A program made the translations under genes and the position numbers. From Trichodesmium sp050015995 (lineage in GTDB: Bacteria > Cyanobacteriota > Cyanobacteriia > Cyanobacteriales > Microcoleaceae), in the NCBI RefSeq assembly GCF_050015995.1, contig NZ_JBNHEP010000152.1:43416-107415 (forward strand): DNA of 64,000 nt, read 5' to 3'. This document shows positions 53,286 to 62,291 of the stretch, piece after piece. Position 1 is the stretch's first letter. Each line of letters begins with the position of its first letter. The notes under the pieces were generated by a model, which searched no databases, was not told the origin of the DNA, and saw only the letters and a list, made by a program, of their open reading frames with translations.

Positions 53286-54475
53286 ACTTTATTCTTAATT
53301 AGTATAATTTATTCTCATTATTATACACAATTTCCCTGAGATTTGCTCAATATAAATGAATTTAGGTAGGCGTAAAATCAGTTTTAATCAAAACTATAGT
53401 GTTTCTCAGTAAGCTGATGGTACAGTTTTATCTTTCTTGCCTGTTACCGAAAAATTGTGGTCTAAAACCTCCCCTTGGATAGGGGATAAAAAACGGTCGT
53501 TTCGCTCGGCAATTCAAGTCGCGAAGCTTGGAGTAGGATGGGATGGCGAGGTTTCCCGAAGAGTGCAGAGCCGCTCCGAAGTGTGCCATATGCAATCTCC
53601 CCTCGAGAAAAGAAAATATTCCTTATGTTAAGCCTCATTATTGCAGAGGTACTGTTAGCTGATAACTGATATAGCGCTACTTGAATCGGGAAGAGGGAAC
53701 ACTTAACTGGGAACAGAAGACTATCAAAGGATTTGAGGATTTATAAATGTCCTAACCTTAATGCGTAGCGCTATAACTGAAATGACGTGTTGTGTATTGC
53801 CTAAAACAAACGAATGCGCGTACCTCACGCTTTTTGGGAATTTATATATAACCCATACTGAAATGACGTGTTGTGTATTGCCTAAAACAAACGAATGCGC
53901 GTACCTCACGCTTTTTGGGAATTTATATACAACCCATTTGGTATCTTTACCCTGATGAAAATTTTGAAGCACGGAGTCGGGAGTGGGATAGAGGCAATAG
54001 GAGAAAAAGGTGGAAAAATATTCCAATACTCCTCATCTATGAATATCCGTATCTTCTCACTCTCTTGTTGGTATTAATTAATGCCCACGATTAAATTTTG
54101 AGGCACGGAGTTGTCCGTGGGAAGAAGCAATAATTGAAAAATACTCCCCATCTCCCCATCTCCCCATCTCCCCCTCTATATTTTAAATATTGGGTTCTAT
54201 AGAAGCCATTTGGTATCTCCAGAAAAGAGGGAATAGGGAGAAGTAATTGATAATTTATGGGTAATAATTGATTGGATTTGGGATTTTGGGAGAGGTCTAA
54301 TACACCCCATCTCCCCACACTCTCTACACTCTCCACCCCCCCATCTCCCTATATTTAAGTACACAAATAGATACGCTTAGGGGTTCTATATATCTCAATG
54401 TAGTTGCTGGTGAATTTTTTAGGTTAGACTAAGTATTATTATTTATATTTTTCTGAATCAAGGTGATGTTTAACT
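53286..54475. other. Long intergenic region
   Basis: 1,190 bp without an accepted gene. 53450-53630 is richer in G+C and has a short ORF without protein-like features. 53778-53939 is a tandem duplication. 54150-54175 and 54300-54350 are ctccccatctccccatctcc and cactctccacccccc-type tandem runs. The promoter of the TPR gene (54476) must lie near its end. Confidence 0.55.
53778..53939. repeat. 81-bp tandem duplication
   Basis: tgaaatgacgtgttgtgtat begins both copies (53778 and 53859), and the two agree at all but about one position over 79 bp. The unit contains gaatgcgcgtacctcacgct, more G+C-rich than its surroundings. No function was recognised. Confidence 0.9.
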
Positions 54476-55615
54476 ATGACTTCTTTTGACGAAATGGCTG
54501 ACTATAATAAAGCTATTGAACTTAATCCCAATGATGCTGGTGCTTACTACAAGCGGGGTAATGTCTACTCTAACCAAGGAAAGTATGAACAGGCACTAGC
54601 TGATTACGACAAATCTATTGAACTTAATCCCCAGGATGCTGCTGTCTATAATGACCGGGGTGTTATTTACTATATCCAAGGAAAGTATCAACAGGCAATT
54701 GCTAATTACAACCAAGCGATTCTACTTAATTCCCAAGATTCTGATTTCCACAACAACCGGGGTGTGATCTACGAAATTCAAGGAAAGTATCAAAAGGCAA
54801 TGGCTGCTTTCAACCAAGCTATTGTAATTAATCCCAAGCGTGCTAATGCCTATGTTAATCGGGGAAATCTCTATTCTGAGCAAGGAGAATATAAAAAAGC
54901 ACTGACTGATTATAATAAAGCAATTCTACTTCAACCAGACTTAGCTGAAGTTTACAACAACCGGGGTAGTATCTACAATGCCCAAGGAAAGTATAAAAAG
55001 GCACTTACTGATTACAACCAAGTTATTGAACTTAATCCTAATGATGCTGTTGCCTACTACAACCGGGGTAATGTCTACTCTAACCAAACAAATGAACGAG
55101 AGGCGATCGCTGACTACACCCAAGCGATCAAACTCAATCCTAACTATGCTGAAGCTTACTATAACCGGGGCAATCGTTACTCTGAGCAAAAAAAATATAA
55201 ACAAGCGATCGCCGACTACTCTCAAGCAATCCAACTCAACCCTAACTACGATGATGCAATCTATAACCGGGGTTTTCTCTACGATGTGCAAAAAAAATAT
55301 AAACAGGCGATCGCTGATTTTAGTCGAGCGATCAAAATTAATCCTAGCTATATCAATGCTTACCATCTTAGGGGTTTAGCATATTATGAGCAAGGAAAAT
55401 ATAAACAGGCGATCGCCGATCTGACCCAAGTCATTGAACTTAATCCCCAGGATGCTGATGCTTACAATAACCGGGGTGCGGTTTACCAGGAACAAGGGAA
55501 TACAAAACAAGCTATTAAAGACTTGGAAAAAGCTGTTAAGTTATACAAACAACAAGGAAATCAAGAGTTATATCAAAAAGCTCTAGATGACCTCAGAGAG
55601 TTAAAGGTAAATTAG
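54476..55615 (+). CDS. TPR-repeat protein
   Basis: 379 residues made almost wholly of about ten 34-residue TPR units of the form 'A-Y-x-N-R-G-x-x-Y-x-x-Q-G-K-Y-x-x-A-I-A-D-Y-x-x-A-I-x-L-N-P'. No signal peptide, membrane segment or enzyme domain. TPR proteins are scaffolds for protein complexes; partner unknown. The repeats are nearly identical at the DNA level in places, including a run of HIP1-like gcgatcgc sites at the A-I-A positions. A related decayed gene lies at 56478-56968. Confidence 0.9.
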   Translation: MTSFDEMADYNKAIELNPNDAGAYYKRGNVYSNQGKYEQALADYDKSIELNPQDAAVYNDRGVIYYIQGKYQQAIANYNQAILLNSQDSDFHNNRGVIYEIQGKYQKAMAAFNQAIVINPKRANAYVNRGNLYSEQGEYKKALTDYNKAILLQPDLAEVYNNRGSIYNAQGKYKKALTDYNQVIELNPNDAVAYYNRGNVYSNQTNEREAIADYTQAIKLNPNYAEAYYNRGNRYSEQKKYKQAIADYSQAIQLNPNYDDAIYNRGFLYDVQKKYKQAIADFSRAIKINPSYINAYHLRGLAYYEQGKYKQAIADLTQVIELNPQDADAYNNRGAVYQEQGNTKQAIKDLEKAVKLYKQQGNQELYQKALDDLRELKVN

Positions 55616-55637
55616 AGTGGTCATGGGTGGGTTTTGT

Positions 55638-55841
55638 TGATAAATCTTCCTGCTTTTTCCAAGAGGTAAGCATAGCTCAGGTTTGAGCATATCCTATCCG
55701 TTCTTGTTTCTCATACCAAGCTTGAGTTCTTGCTGCTAAAGCTTTGTTGTAGTGACCGCGCACACAACCCAATGTCCTCCGCAGCAAATTTTCTTGCGAC
55801 TGAGTAGGGTAAAACCTAAATTTGTACGCTTTCTCAACCAT
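55638..55841 (-). pseudogene. TnpB (IS200/IS605 OrfB) N-terminal remnant
   Basis: From ATG 55841 the minus strand encodes YKFRFYPTQSQENLLRRTLG, then CVRGHYNKALAARTQAWYEK and QERIGYAQT, the well-known start of cyanobacterial TnpB proteins (54 codons). After a TGA (55677-55679) the same frame continues with MLTSWKKQEDL, also TnpB-like, to about 55638, where similarity ends. Only some 67 of about 400 codons remain; no RuvC motif is left, so it is inactive. Confidence 0.85.
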
Positions 55842-56477
55842 CTACTGTTTACTTACTCGACAATCACATTTTAACAGATTATCTGTAAAACCGCAAAATT
55901 GATTGGTTTTCCTCCATCCCCCCCCAACCCCACGAGTGAAAGCTATGCTTTATAAACATCTTTCTTAACATAAAACGCGGACATTAGAAAGAAGTTATGA
56001 ATTTGCCACATATGGATATTTCAGGAGAGTAAACGTATTTAATTAGAGGCTAAACTCCCCCCACCTCCCCCTAACCCCACCCCCCCATCTCCCTATCATC
56101 AAAGGGTTTTAGGAGTTCCTTATCAGGGATAGTTTTGAAAGGGGGGAAGAAAAGGGGGGATGGAGAGCGCGGGTCTCCAACCAACATTTAGATGAAGTTC
56201 AATAATTTTAGAAAAAAATTAATGGCCAGCAACTGGCATAGATTTTTGGCTATTTCCTATTAGACCTCTCCAGAAAATAAACTTGCTCTTTATTTAAGAC
56301 AAGCTAGAGTTGTCAAATTCACTCTCCGAAATCATTTTTCGTATCTTTTTCATGAAAATATATACCCTGTTCCCTATTCCCTGTTCCCTGTTCCCTGTTC
56401 CCTACTAGCCACAAAAAATCTATATCTTTTTCGCAGATGTCTATTTTTTACTTATTCTTAGTTTGGGTAGTTGTTCT
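55842..56477. other. Intergenic region with simple repeats
   Basis: 636 bp, no gene accepted. It contains C-rich runs (about 55905-55925, 56057-56095), g-rich runs (56138-56165) and a ttccctg heptamer tract at about 56366-56403. Confidence 0.55.
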
Positions 56478-56968
56478 ATGTCTAATAATAATGATCCTCT
56501 GTTTTACTTTTACCAGGCCACTCTACTATCTATACCAAGAAAGGAGACTACGAAAAAGCAATCGCCGATTATGATCGAGCTATTCAACTCGATCCTGAAT
56601 TTGTCTATGCTTACCTAAACCGAGGTCTTACTTACAATGATCGAGGTGAGTATGAAAAAGCACTGGCAGATTTTAACTAAGCCATTCAACTTAATCCTAA
56701 AGAGGCAATTGCCTACTCCAACTGCGGTATTACTTACCATAATCAACAACAGTAAAAAAAAGCGATCGCCAATCGAAACCAAGGCATGAAACTTAATCTC
56801 ATAGATGGTGATTGTTACTACAATCATGCTTTGATTTATCAGGATAAATGGAATAAGGTAGAAGCAATCAAACACTTTGAAAAAGCTGCTAATTTATATC
56901 AGCAGCAAGGCAATCAGGCATTGTATCAAAATTCTTTAAATCAAATTAAAAATTTAAAAAACAACTAA
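56478..56968 (+). pseudogene. Decayed TPR-repeat gene
   Basis: A start-like ATG at 56478 (MSNNNDPLFYF) is in a different frame from the TPR units that follow from about 56516 (GDYEKAIADYDRAIQLDPEF). The TPR frame has TAA at 56678-56680, where the consensus has Gln or Lys (ADFN-stop-AIQLNP), and TAA at 56753-56755 (NQQQ-stop-KKAIA), and ends at TAA 56966. So at least one frameshift and two nonsense changes. It is a relative of the intact TPR gene at 54476. Confidence 0.85.
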
Positions 56969-57061
56969 AGTTGCAGGTAGTCCTGAGAATTCGAGCATAA
57001 CTCTGGAGTGTGCCTACAAATACTTCCAAAAATTATCGATTGGAACACCCCAACTCAACAC

Positions 57062-58174
57062 CTAACTCAAATAATTTTGTACAATCTTGAGAATTCTCTC
57101 CGAGGCATGACCATCACCGAAAGGATTAATTGCCATTGCCATTTTTTTGTACTTACTAATATCACTCAATAATTCTGCTGTAGCAGCCACAATATTACTG
57201 GTATTAGTACCAACAAGTTTAGCAGTTCCAGCCATTATTGCTTCTGGTCTTTCTGTTGTTTCTCGTAATACTAAAACAGGCTTACCTAAACTTGGAGCTT
57301 CTTCTTGTAAACCCCCAGAATCAGTTAATATTAAATAACAATTTTGAATAGCTCCTACCAACTTACTATAATCAAAAGGTTCCTCTAAAAATATTCTTGG
57401 ATGACTCCCTAAAATTGCTGTTAAAGGTTCCCTAACTGTAGGATTTTTATGCATAGGTAAAACCAAAGCAGTATCAGGAAACTTATCTAAAATTTGCAGA
57501 AATCCTTGAGCAATTTTTTCTAAAGGTTCTCCCCAATTTTCCCGACGATGAACTGTTGCTAATATTACCCTATATTTGCCCCAATCTAAACCATTAATAT
57601 GACATTGAGGTTGAGATTTTGCTACCTTTAACAAAGCATCAATTACCGTATTTCCTGTTTGATGAACTTCCCCCACTACTCCAGATTTTTGTAAATTTTC
57701 CATAGCTAAAGTTGTCGGAGCAAAATGCAATTGAGCTATCTGAGAAATTAAACGGCGGTTTGCCTCTTCGGGATAGGGATTAAATAAATCATTAGTCCGT
57801 AAACCTGCCTCCACATGACCAACAGGAATTTTTTGATAAAATGCAGCTAGGGCAGCAGCAAAAGCGGTGCTAGTATCTCCCTGAACTAATACTAATTTGG
57901 GTTGTAACTGTAGAAATAATTCTTCTAATCCTTGCAAACTTCGGCACATAATATCTGTCAATGTTTGCCTGGTTTGCATAATTGCTAAATCCTGGTTGGG
58001 GCTAATATCAAATAATTTCATTACTTGGGCAACCATTTCCCTATGTTGGCCAGTTAAAATTACTAAGGTGTTAAAATCAGGAGAATTTTGAAAAAGTTGG
58101 ATAACTGGTGCTAATTTAATAGCTTCGGGGCGAGTTCCTAAAGTAATTGCTACTTGAATAGGACTGTTTAGCAT
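57062..58174 (-). CDS. wecB: UDP-N-acetylglucosamine 2-epimerase (non-hydrolysing)
   Basis: 370 residues, full length for the family. Signature segments: VAITLGTRPEAIKLAPVIQL, VLTGQHREMV, VQGDTSTAFAAALAAFYQKI, VGHVEAGLRT, PEEANRRLIS, ATVHRRENWGEP and LTDSGGLQEEAPSLGKPVLV. It interconverts UDP-GlcNAc and UDP-ManNAc in the cytoplasm for surface polysaccharide synthesis. Catalytic residues in the VHRREN and DSGG regions are present. It stands alone on the minus strand. Confidence 0.95.
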   Translation of the reverse strand: MLNSPIQVAITLGTRPEAIKLAPVIQLFQNSPDFNTLVILTGQHREMVAQVMKLFDISPNQDLAIMQTRQTLTDIMCRSLQGLEELFLQLQPKLVLVQGDTSTAFAAALAAFYQKIPVGHVEAGLRTNDLFNPYPEEANRRLISQIAQLHFAPTTLAMENLQKSGVVGEVHQTGNTVIDALLKVAKSQPQCHINGLDWGKYRVILATVHRRENWGEPLEKIAQGFLQILDKFPDTALVLPMHKNPTVREPLTAILGSHPRIFLEEPFDYSKLVGAIQNCYLILTDSGGLQEEAPSLGKPVLVLRETTERPEAIMAGTAKLVGTNTSNIVAATAELLSDISKYKKMAMAINPFGDGHASERILKIVQNYLS

Positions 58175-58916
58175 TTCAATTTAATTTGATATGTTTTTTC
58201 AGACAATAATCAAAATTATATAGCATTTAGATTTGAGATATAAACATATAATTAAATGCTTAAGGGAACAGAGAATGGAAAGCATTGGGAGGTATTATAG
58301 CTGATTTATGAAGTAAATATTAAGAGGCTAAGTTGTCTGTTAAACTTAGGTTTGTTAACTTACGGCCTCTCAGGTTCAATATTCCTGCCTAAATAATTAC
58401 AGCAAGTAAATTTATCCAAACCATTCTGTAAATTGCCAATCCGACGGCTCCCCTACCTTATCTTCAAAATTAACTTTATTTATGACCAGGTACTTATACC
58501 GTTTCACGGAAGTGACGGATTCAAAAGTTAAAATTTATGCATTAAGGTTTTATAGGCTCAAAACTTTGACGCGCTCAGTAATTTCAGGAAATTATTTCAC
58601 ATTTAAAGTTTGAAACTATTTGTGAAATCTTTAAAGTGAATTAGTATTATATGTCTAATTTAGCCAAATTTAGAGATTGTTTGTTAATACAATATTCAGC
58701 TTGAAACACGGTATATACAAAAATAATACTTTATTTAAGTTAATTTGTTTGACCTACTTAAATCTGAAAATTTATTGATTTTTGAACCTAATCAAAATCA
58801 AGATTTAGAACAATCAAAGACATTGGGTAAAAATATTTAGACAAGTGCTTGATGCGACTACAGGTGAGGATTTGATTAAATAATAGTAATAGCTAGTTGA
58901 TCGGGAGAAGTATTAT
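58175..58916. other. Intergenic region with dispersed repeat
   Basis: 742 bp between divergent wecB and the sensor kinase. 58497-58650 is the second copy of the gtttcacgg repeat seen at 38699-38858. The rest is AT-rich without an ORF of note; the kinase promoter is expected in 58650-58900. Confidence 0.6.
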
Positions 58917-61900
58917 ATGCCAGGGTTATTTCAATCTACCATGGATTTAGGTGTCTTTATTCCTCATGGAAGTTATTACCTACTACAATCAGGGTTAATC
59001 TTATTTCATCTCACATCAGATTTATTTATAGCACTGACCTATTATTTTATCGCAGTAATACTTACTTACTGTCTGATTAGACGACCAAATATGCCATTCA
59101 ATCTCACTTTTTGGATGTTGGCAATTTTAATGATTTTTAGTGGTATCTCCCACACTCAAGAAATTTGGACACTACGGCATTATTGGCTATTAGGATTAGT
59201 TAAGGGTATTACAGTTATAGTTTCTATAGTAACAGTCATATTTTTAGTTCGTTTAGCTCGGAAACTTTTAGCAATGCCTAATCCTATGGAACTAGAAACA
59301 ACTAATCAGGAACTAGAAAAGCAGATTAGAGAACGTATTTTAGCTGAAGAAAAAATTTGTCTCCTGAATGCAAACTTGGAGGCTAGGGTACAACAAAGAA
59401 CCGCCGAGTTAAGAGAGTTAAATCAAAAGCTAGAAAATGAAATATCTGAACGCACAGCATTTTCTGAAGCTTTAAAAAAATCAGAGGCTCGTTTAGCAAG
59501 TATTTTAGATATGGCTGAAGATGCAATTATCTCAGTGGATAGAAATAAAATTATTCGATTGTTTAACCAAGGAGCAGAAAAAATATTTGGTTATCTAAAC
59601 CAGGAAGTTGTAGGAAAGTCATTTAGCAAGTTAGTTGTTTGGCAAGAGTCAAAATTTAATAACTCTGTCGGGGCAAAAAATCACAAGACAAAACATAAAC
59701 TTGCTATAGTTATTGGCAAACGAAAAGATGGCACAGAATTTCATGCAGAGGCATCAATTTCACCAATAGAATTAAAAGATGAAACTGTATTTACGATGAT
59801 ATTGCGGGATATTAGCGATCGCAAACAAGCAGAGCAAAAATTAGCTACTCAAGCTCTAGCAGCAGCAGCAGTAGCAAAATTAGGTCAACGTGCTCTCGAA
59901 AGTATATCTATATCAGAACTCATGTCAGAAGCAGTTTTCTTGGTATGTCAGACTCTACAGCTTGACTATTGTCAGATTTTGCAACATTCATCAGATACTC
60001 AAACTTGGGAAATTCAAGCCAGTTTCAGCAACCCAAAAACTTTAACCAGTCTATCAGGAGTTAGTAAAGAGTTTGACTCTTTAATTGCTTGCACTTTAGC
60101 TGCTGACAAACCAGTTATAATTGAAGACTTTAGCAGTAAAATTGCTGAATTTCCAGGTTTGAAACCATTGTTAGACCAAGGTATTGTTAGTGGTATCAGT
60201 TTAATTATTCCGGGAAATAATCAATCTCCAGGAATATTGGCTACTTATACCACGAAAAAATATACTTTCACTCAAGATGATGTTCACTTTTTACAGGCGG
60301 TAACAAATGTTCTTGCTAGTGCCATTGAGCAAAATTTAACTCACTTAGCTCTACAACAACAATTACAACGTAGTCTTCTGTTAGGAAAAATTACTCAAGA
60401 GATTCGCCAAAGCTTGGATACACAGAGGATATTTGATACTACTGCACAACAAATAGGTCAAGCATTTCTGGTAAACCGTTGTGTAATTCATTCCTATCAA
60501 GCAGGGTCAGTGCCAAAAGTGCCATTAGTAGCAGAGTATTTAGAAGCTGGATTTGAATCAATTATGAATTTAGAAGTTCCAGTAATCGATTATATCTATA
60601 TAGAACAAATGTTAGCACAGGATCGAGCGATGGCTTCAGACAATGTTTATACAGAAACCTTGCTACAAACAAATGCTTCTGCATCAACTTGTCTTCGTAG
60701 AGAATTAAAATCTATGTTAGTAGTTCGTACCTCCTATCAAGATGAACCAAATGGAATTATTTGCTTGCATCAATGCGATCGCTATCGGAATTGGAGAAAA
60801 GATGAAATTGAACTCCTAGAAGCTGTTGCTCAACAAGTAGGAATTGCCCTCGCTCATGCTCATTTATTGGAGCAAGAAACTCGCCAACATCAACAACTTG
60901 TTGCACAAAATATTGCTCTTCAACAAGCAAGACAAGCAGCAGAAGTCGCTAATAAAGCTAAGAGTGAATTTTTGGCTACTATGAGCCATGAAATTAGGAC
61001 TCCAATGAATGGAATAATTGGTATGACTTCTTTGCTAATTGATACTAATTTGAATTCAGAACAACAAGAATACATCCATGATATTCATACTTGTAGTATT
61101 GCACTGCTAAGAATTATTAATGATATTCTTGACTTTTCTAAAATTGAGTCTAATAAATTGGATTTTGAAGAAAGACCTTTTAATTTAAGATTATGTCTGG
61201 AAGAGTGTATTGACTTGCTTGCTATTCAGGCAGTTAACAAAAAAATTGAATTAGCTTATTTGATTGAGGATAATACACCAAGTATAATTTTAGGGGATGA
61301 AACAAGATTACGTCAAATTTTAGTTAATCTGATTACTAATGCTGTTAAATTTACAGCCAAAGGAGAAGTTTTAGTTAATGTTTCAGCTCAAAAAATACCA
61401 GGGTCAGAAAATATTATTAATTCTCCAGATTCAGAAGTATTGAAACTTCCCGAAGATAGTAGTGATAATCAACAGAGTATAGCTAGTAATTTGTATGAAA
61501 TAAAATTTGCTGTCAAAGATACAGGAATTGGGATTCCCCGAGATAAAATGCACAAATTATTTCAACCATTTAGTCAAGTAGATAGTTCTACAACTAGACA
61601 ATATGGAGGAACAGGATTAGGATTAGTTATCAGTAAACGTTTATGTGAGATGATGGGTGGTAAAATGTGGGTTGAAAGTCAAGAAGGAATAGGCTCTACG
61701 TTCTATTTTACCTTAACTGTAAAAGTTGATAAAGATATTACAAGTCAATTTAATCCTATCAATAATTTAGCTGATAAACGATTATTAATTGTAGACGATC
61801 GTCCTTCTTGTTTACAAATTTTAACTCAGCAATTGAACCAGTGGGGAATTTTATCTCATACTGCAACATCAGGTCTTGCAGCAATAAATATGCTCAAGAA

Positions 61901-62168
61901 TGGAACTGCTGACCAACATCAAAATTTTGACCTAATAATCATTGGTATGGAAATGTCAGAAATGGATGGAGTTGCAACTGCTATTGCTATTAGAGAAATA
62001 CCCAAGTATAAATGTCTGCCATTAGTTATGTTAACTCCTATTGGTAAATCACCCACAAAAAATCAACTCCAACAACTCAACTTAGCTGCCCTACTAAATA
62101 AACCAATTAAACAATCGCAGCTATACAATATACTGGAGAAAATATTCTCTAATTTACCAGTTAAATAG
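58917..62168 (+). CDS. Hybrid sensor histidine kinase with ethylene-receptor-like membrane domain
   Basis: 1,083 residues. Three membrane segments (30-110) match the ethylene-binding domain: Asp35, Tyr42 and His79 align with ETR1 Asp25, Tyr32 and His69, but Ser75 replaces the copper ligand Cys65 (FSGISH instead of CGATH). Then coiled coil, PAS (185-305), two GAF domains (about 310-470 and 490-650), HisKA (MSHEIRTPMNG), HATPase with N box LVNLITNAVKF and G boxes DTGIGIP and GGTGLGL. The C-terminal receiver (LLIVDDRPSC) has Gly (IIIGMEMSEMDG) where the phosphorylated Asp should be. The kinase core is intact; input and receiver ends are both altered. Followed by a diguanylate cyclase gene on the same strand. 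Confidence 0.92.
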   Translation: MPGLFQSTMDLGVFIPHGSYYLLQSGLILFHLTSDLFIALTYYFIAVILTYCLIRRPNMPFNLTFWMLAILMIFSGISHTQEIWTLRHYWLLGLVKGITVIVSIVTVIFLVRLARKLLAMPNPMELETTNQELEKQIRERILAEEKICLLNANLEARVQQRTAELRELNQKLENEISERTAFSEALKKSEARLASILDMAEDAIISVDRNKIIRLFNQGAEKIFGYLNQEVVGKSFSKLVVWQESKFNNSVGAKNHKTKHKLAIVIGKRKDGTEFHAEASISPIELKDETVFTMILRDISDRKQAEQKLATQALAAAAVAKLGQRALESISISELMSEAVFLVCQTLQLDYCQILQHSSDTQTWEIQASFSNPKTLTSLSGVSKEFDSLIACTLAADKPVIIEDFSSKIAEFPGLKPLLDQGIVSGISLIIPGNNQSPGILATYTTKKYTFTQDDVHFLQAVTNVLASAIEQNLTHLALQQQLQRSLLLGKITQEIRQSLDTQRIFDTTAQQIGQAFLVNRCVIHSYQAGSVPKVPLVAEYLEAGFESIMNLEVPVIDYIYIEQMLAQDRAMASDNVYTETLLQTNASASTCLRRELKSMLVVRTSYQDEPNGIICLHQCDRYRNWRKDEIELLEAVAQQVGIALAHAHLLEQETRQHQQLVAQNIALQQARQAAEVANKAKSEFLATMSHEIRTPMNGIIGMTSLLIDTNLNSEQQEYIHDIHTCSIALLRIINDILDFSKIESNKLDFEERPFNLRLCLEECIDLLAIQAVNKKIELAYLIEDNTPSIILGDETRLRQILVNLITNAVKFTAKGEVLVNVSAQKIPGSENIINSPDSEVLKLPEDSSDNQQSIASNLYEIKFAVKDTGIGIPRDKMHKLFQPFSQVDSSTTRQYGGTGLGLVISKRLCEMMGGKMWVESQEGIGSTFYFTLTVKVDKDITSQFNPINNLADKRLLIVDDRPSCLQILTQQLNQWGILSHTATSGLAAINMLKNGTADQHQNFDLIIIGMEMSEMDGVATAIAIREIPKYKCLPLVMLTPIGKSPTKNQLQQLNLAALLNKPIKQSQLYNILEKIFSNLPVK

Positions 62169-62291
62169 TAGTTGATAATTAGTAAAATAGACTTTTGTTT
62201 GTCTTCTAGAAGACAAATATTAACCCTTCTCTTGTTGATAGCTAAAACCTGATATATTGTTAACTTATAGTATTTTTAAATTCAAATTTTT

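Noticed and set aside
53437..54026. Short ORFs in the intergenic region, including one across the 81-bp duplication
   Set aside because: The duplicated peptide follows from the DNA repeat; no start context or family support.
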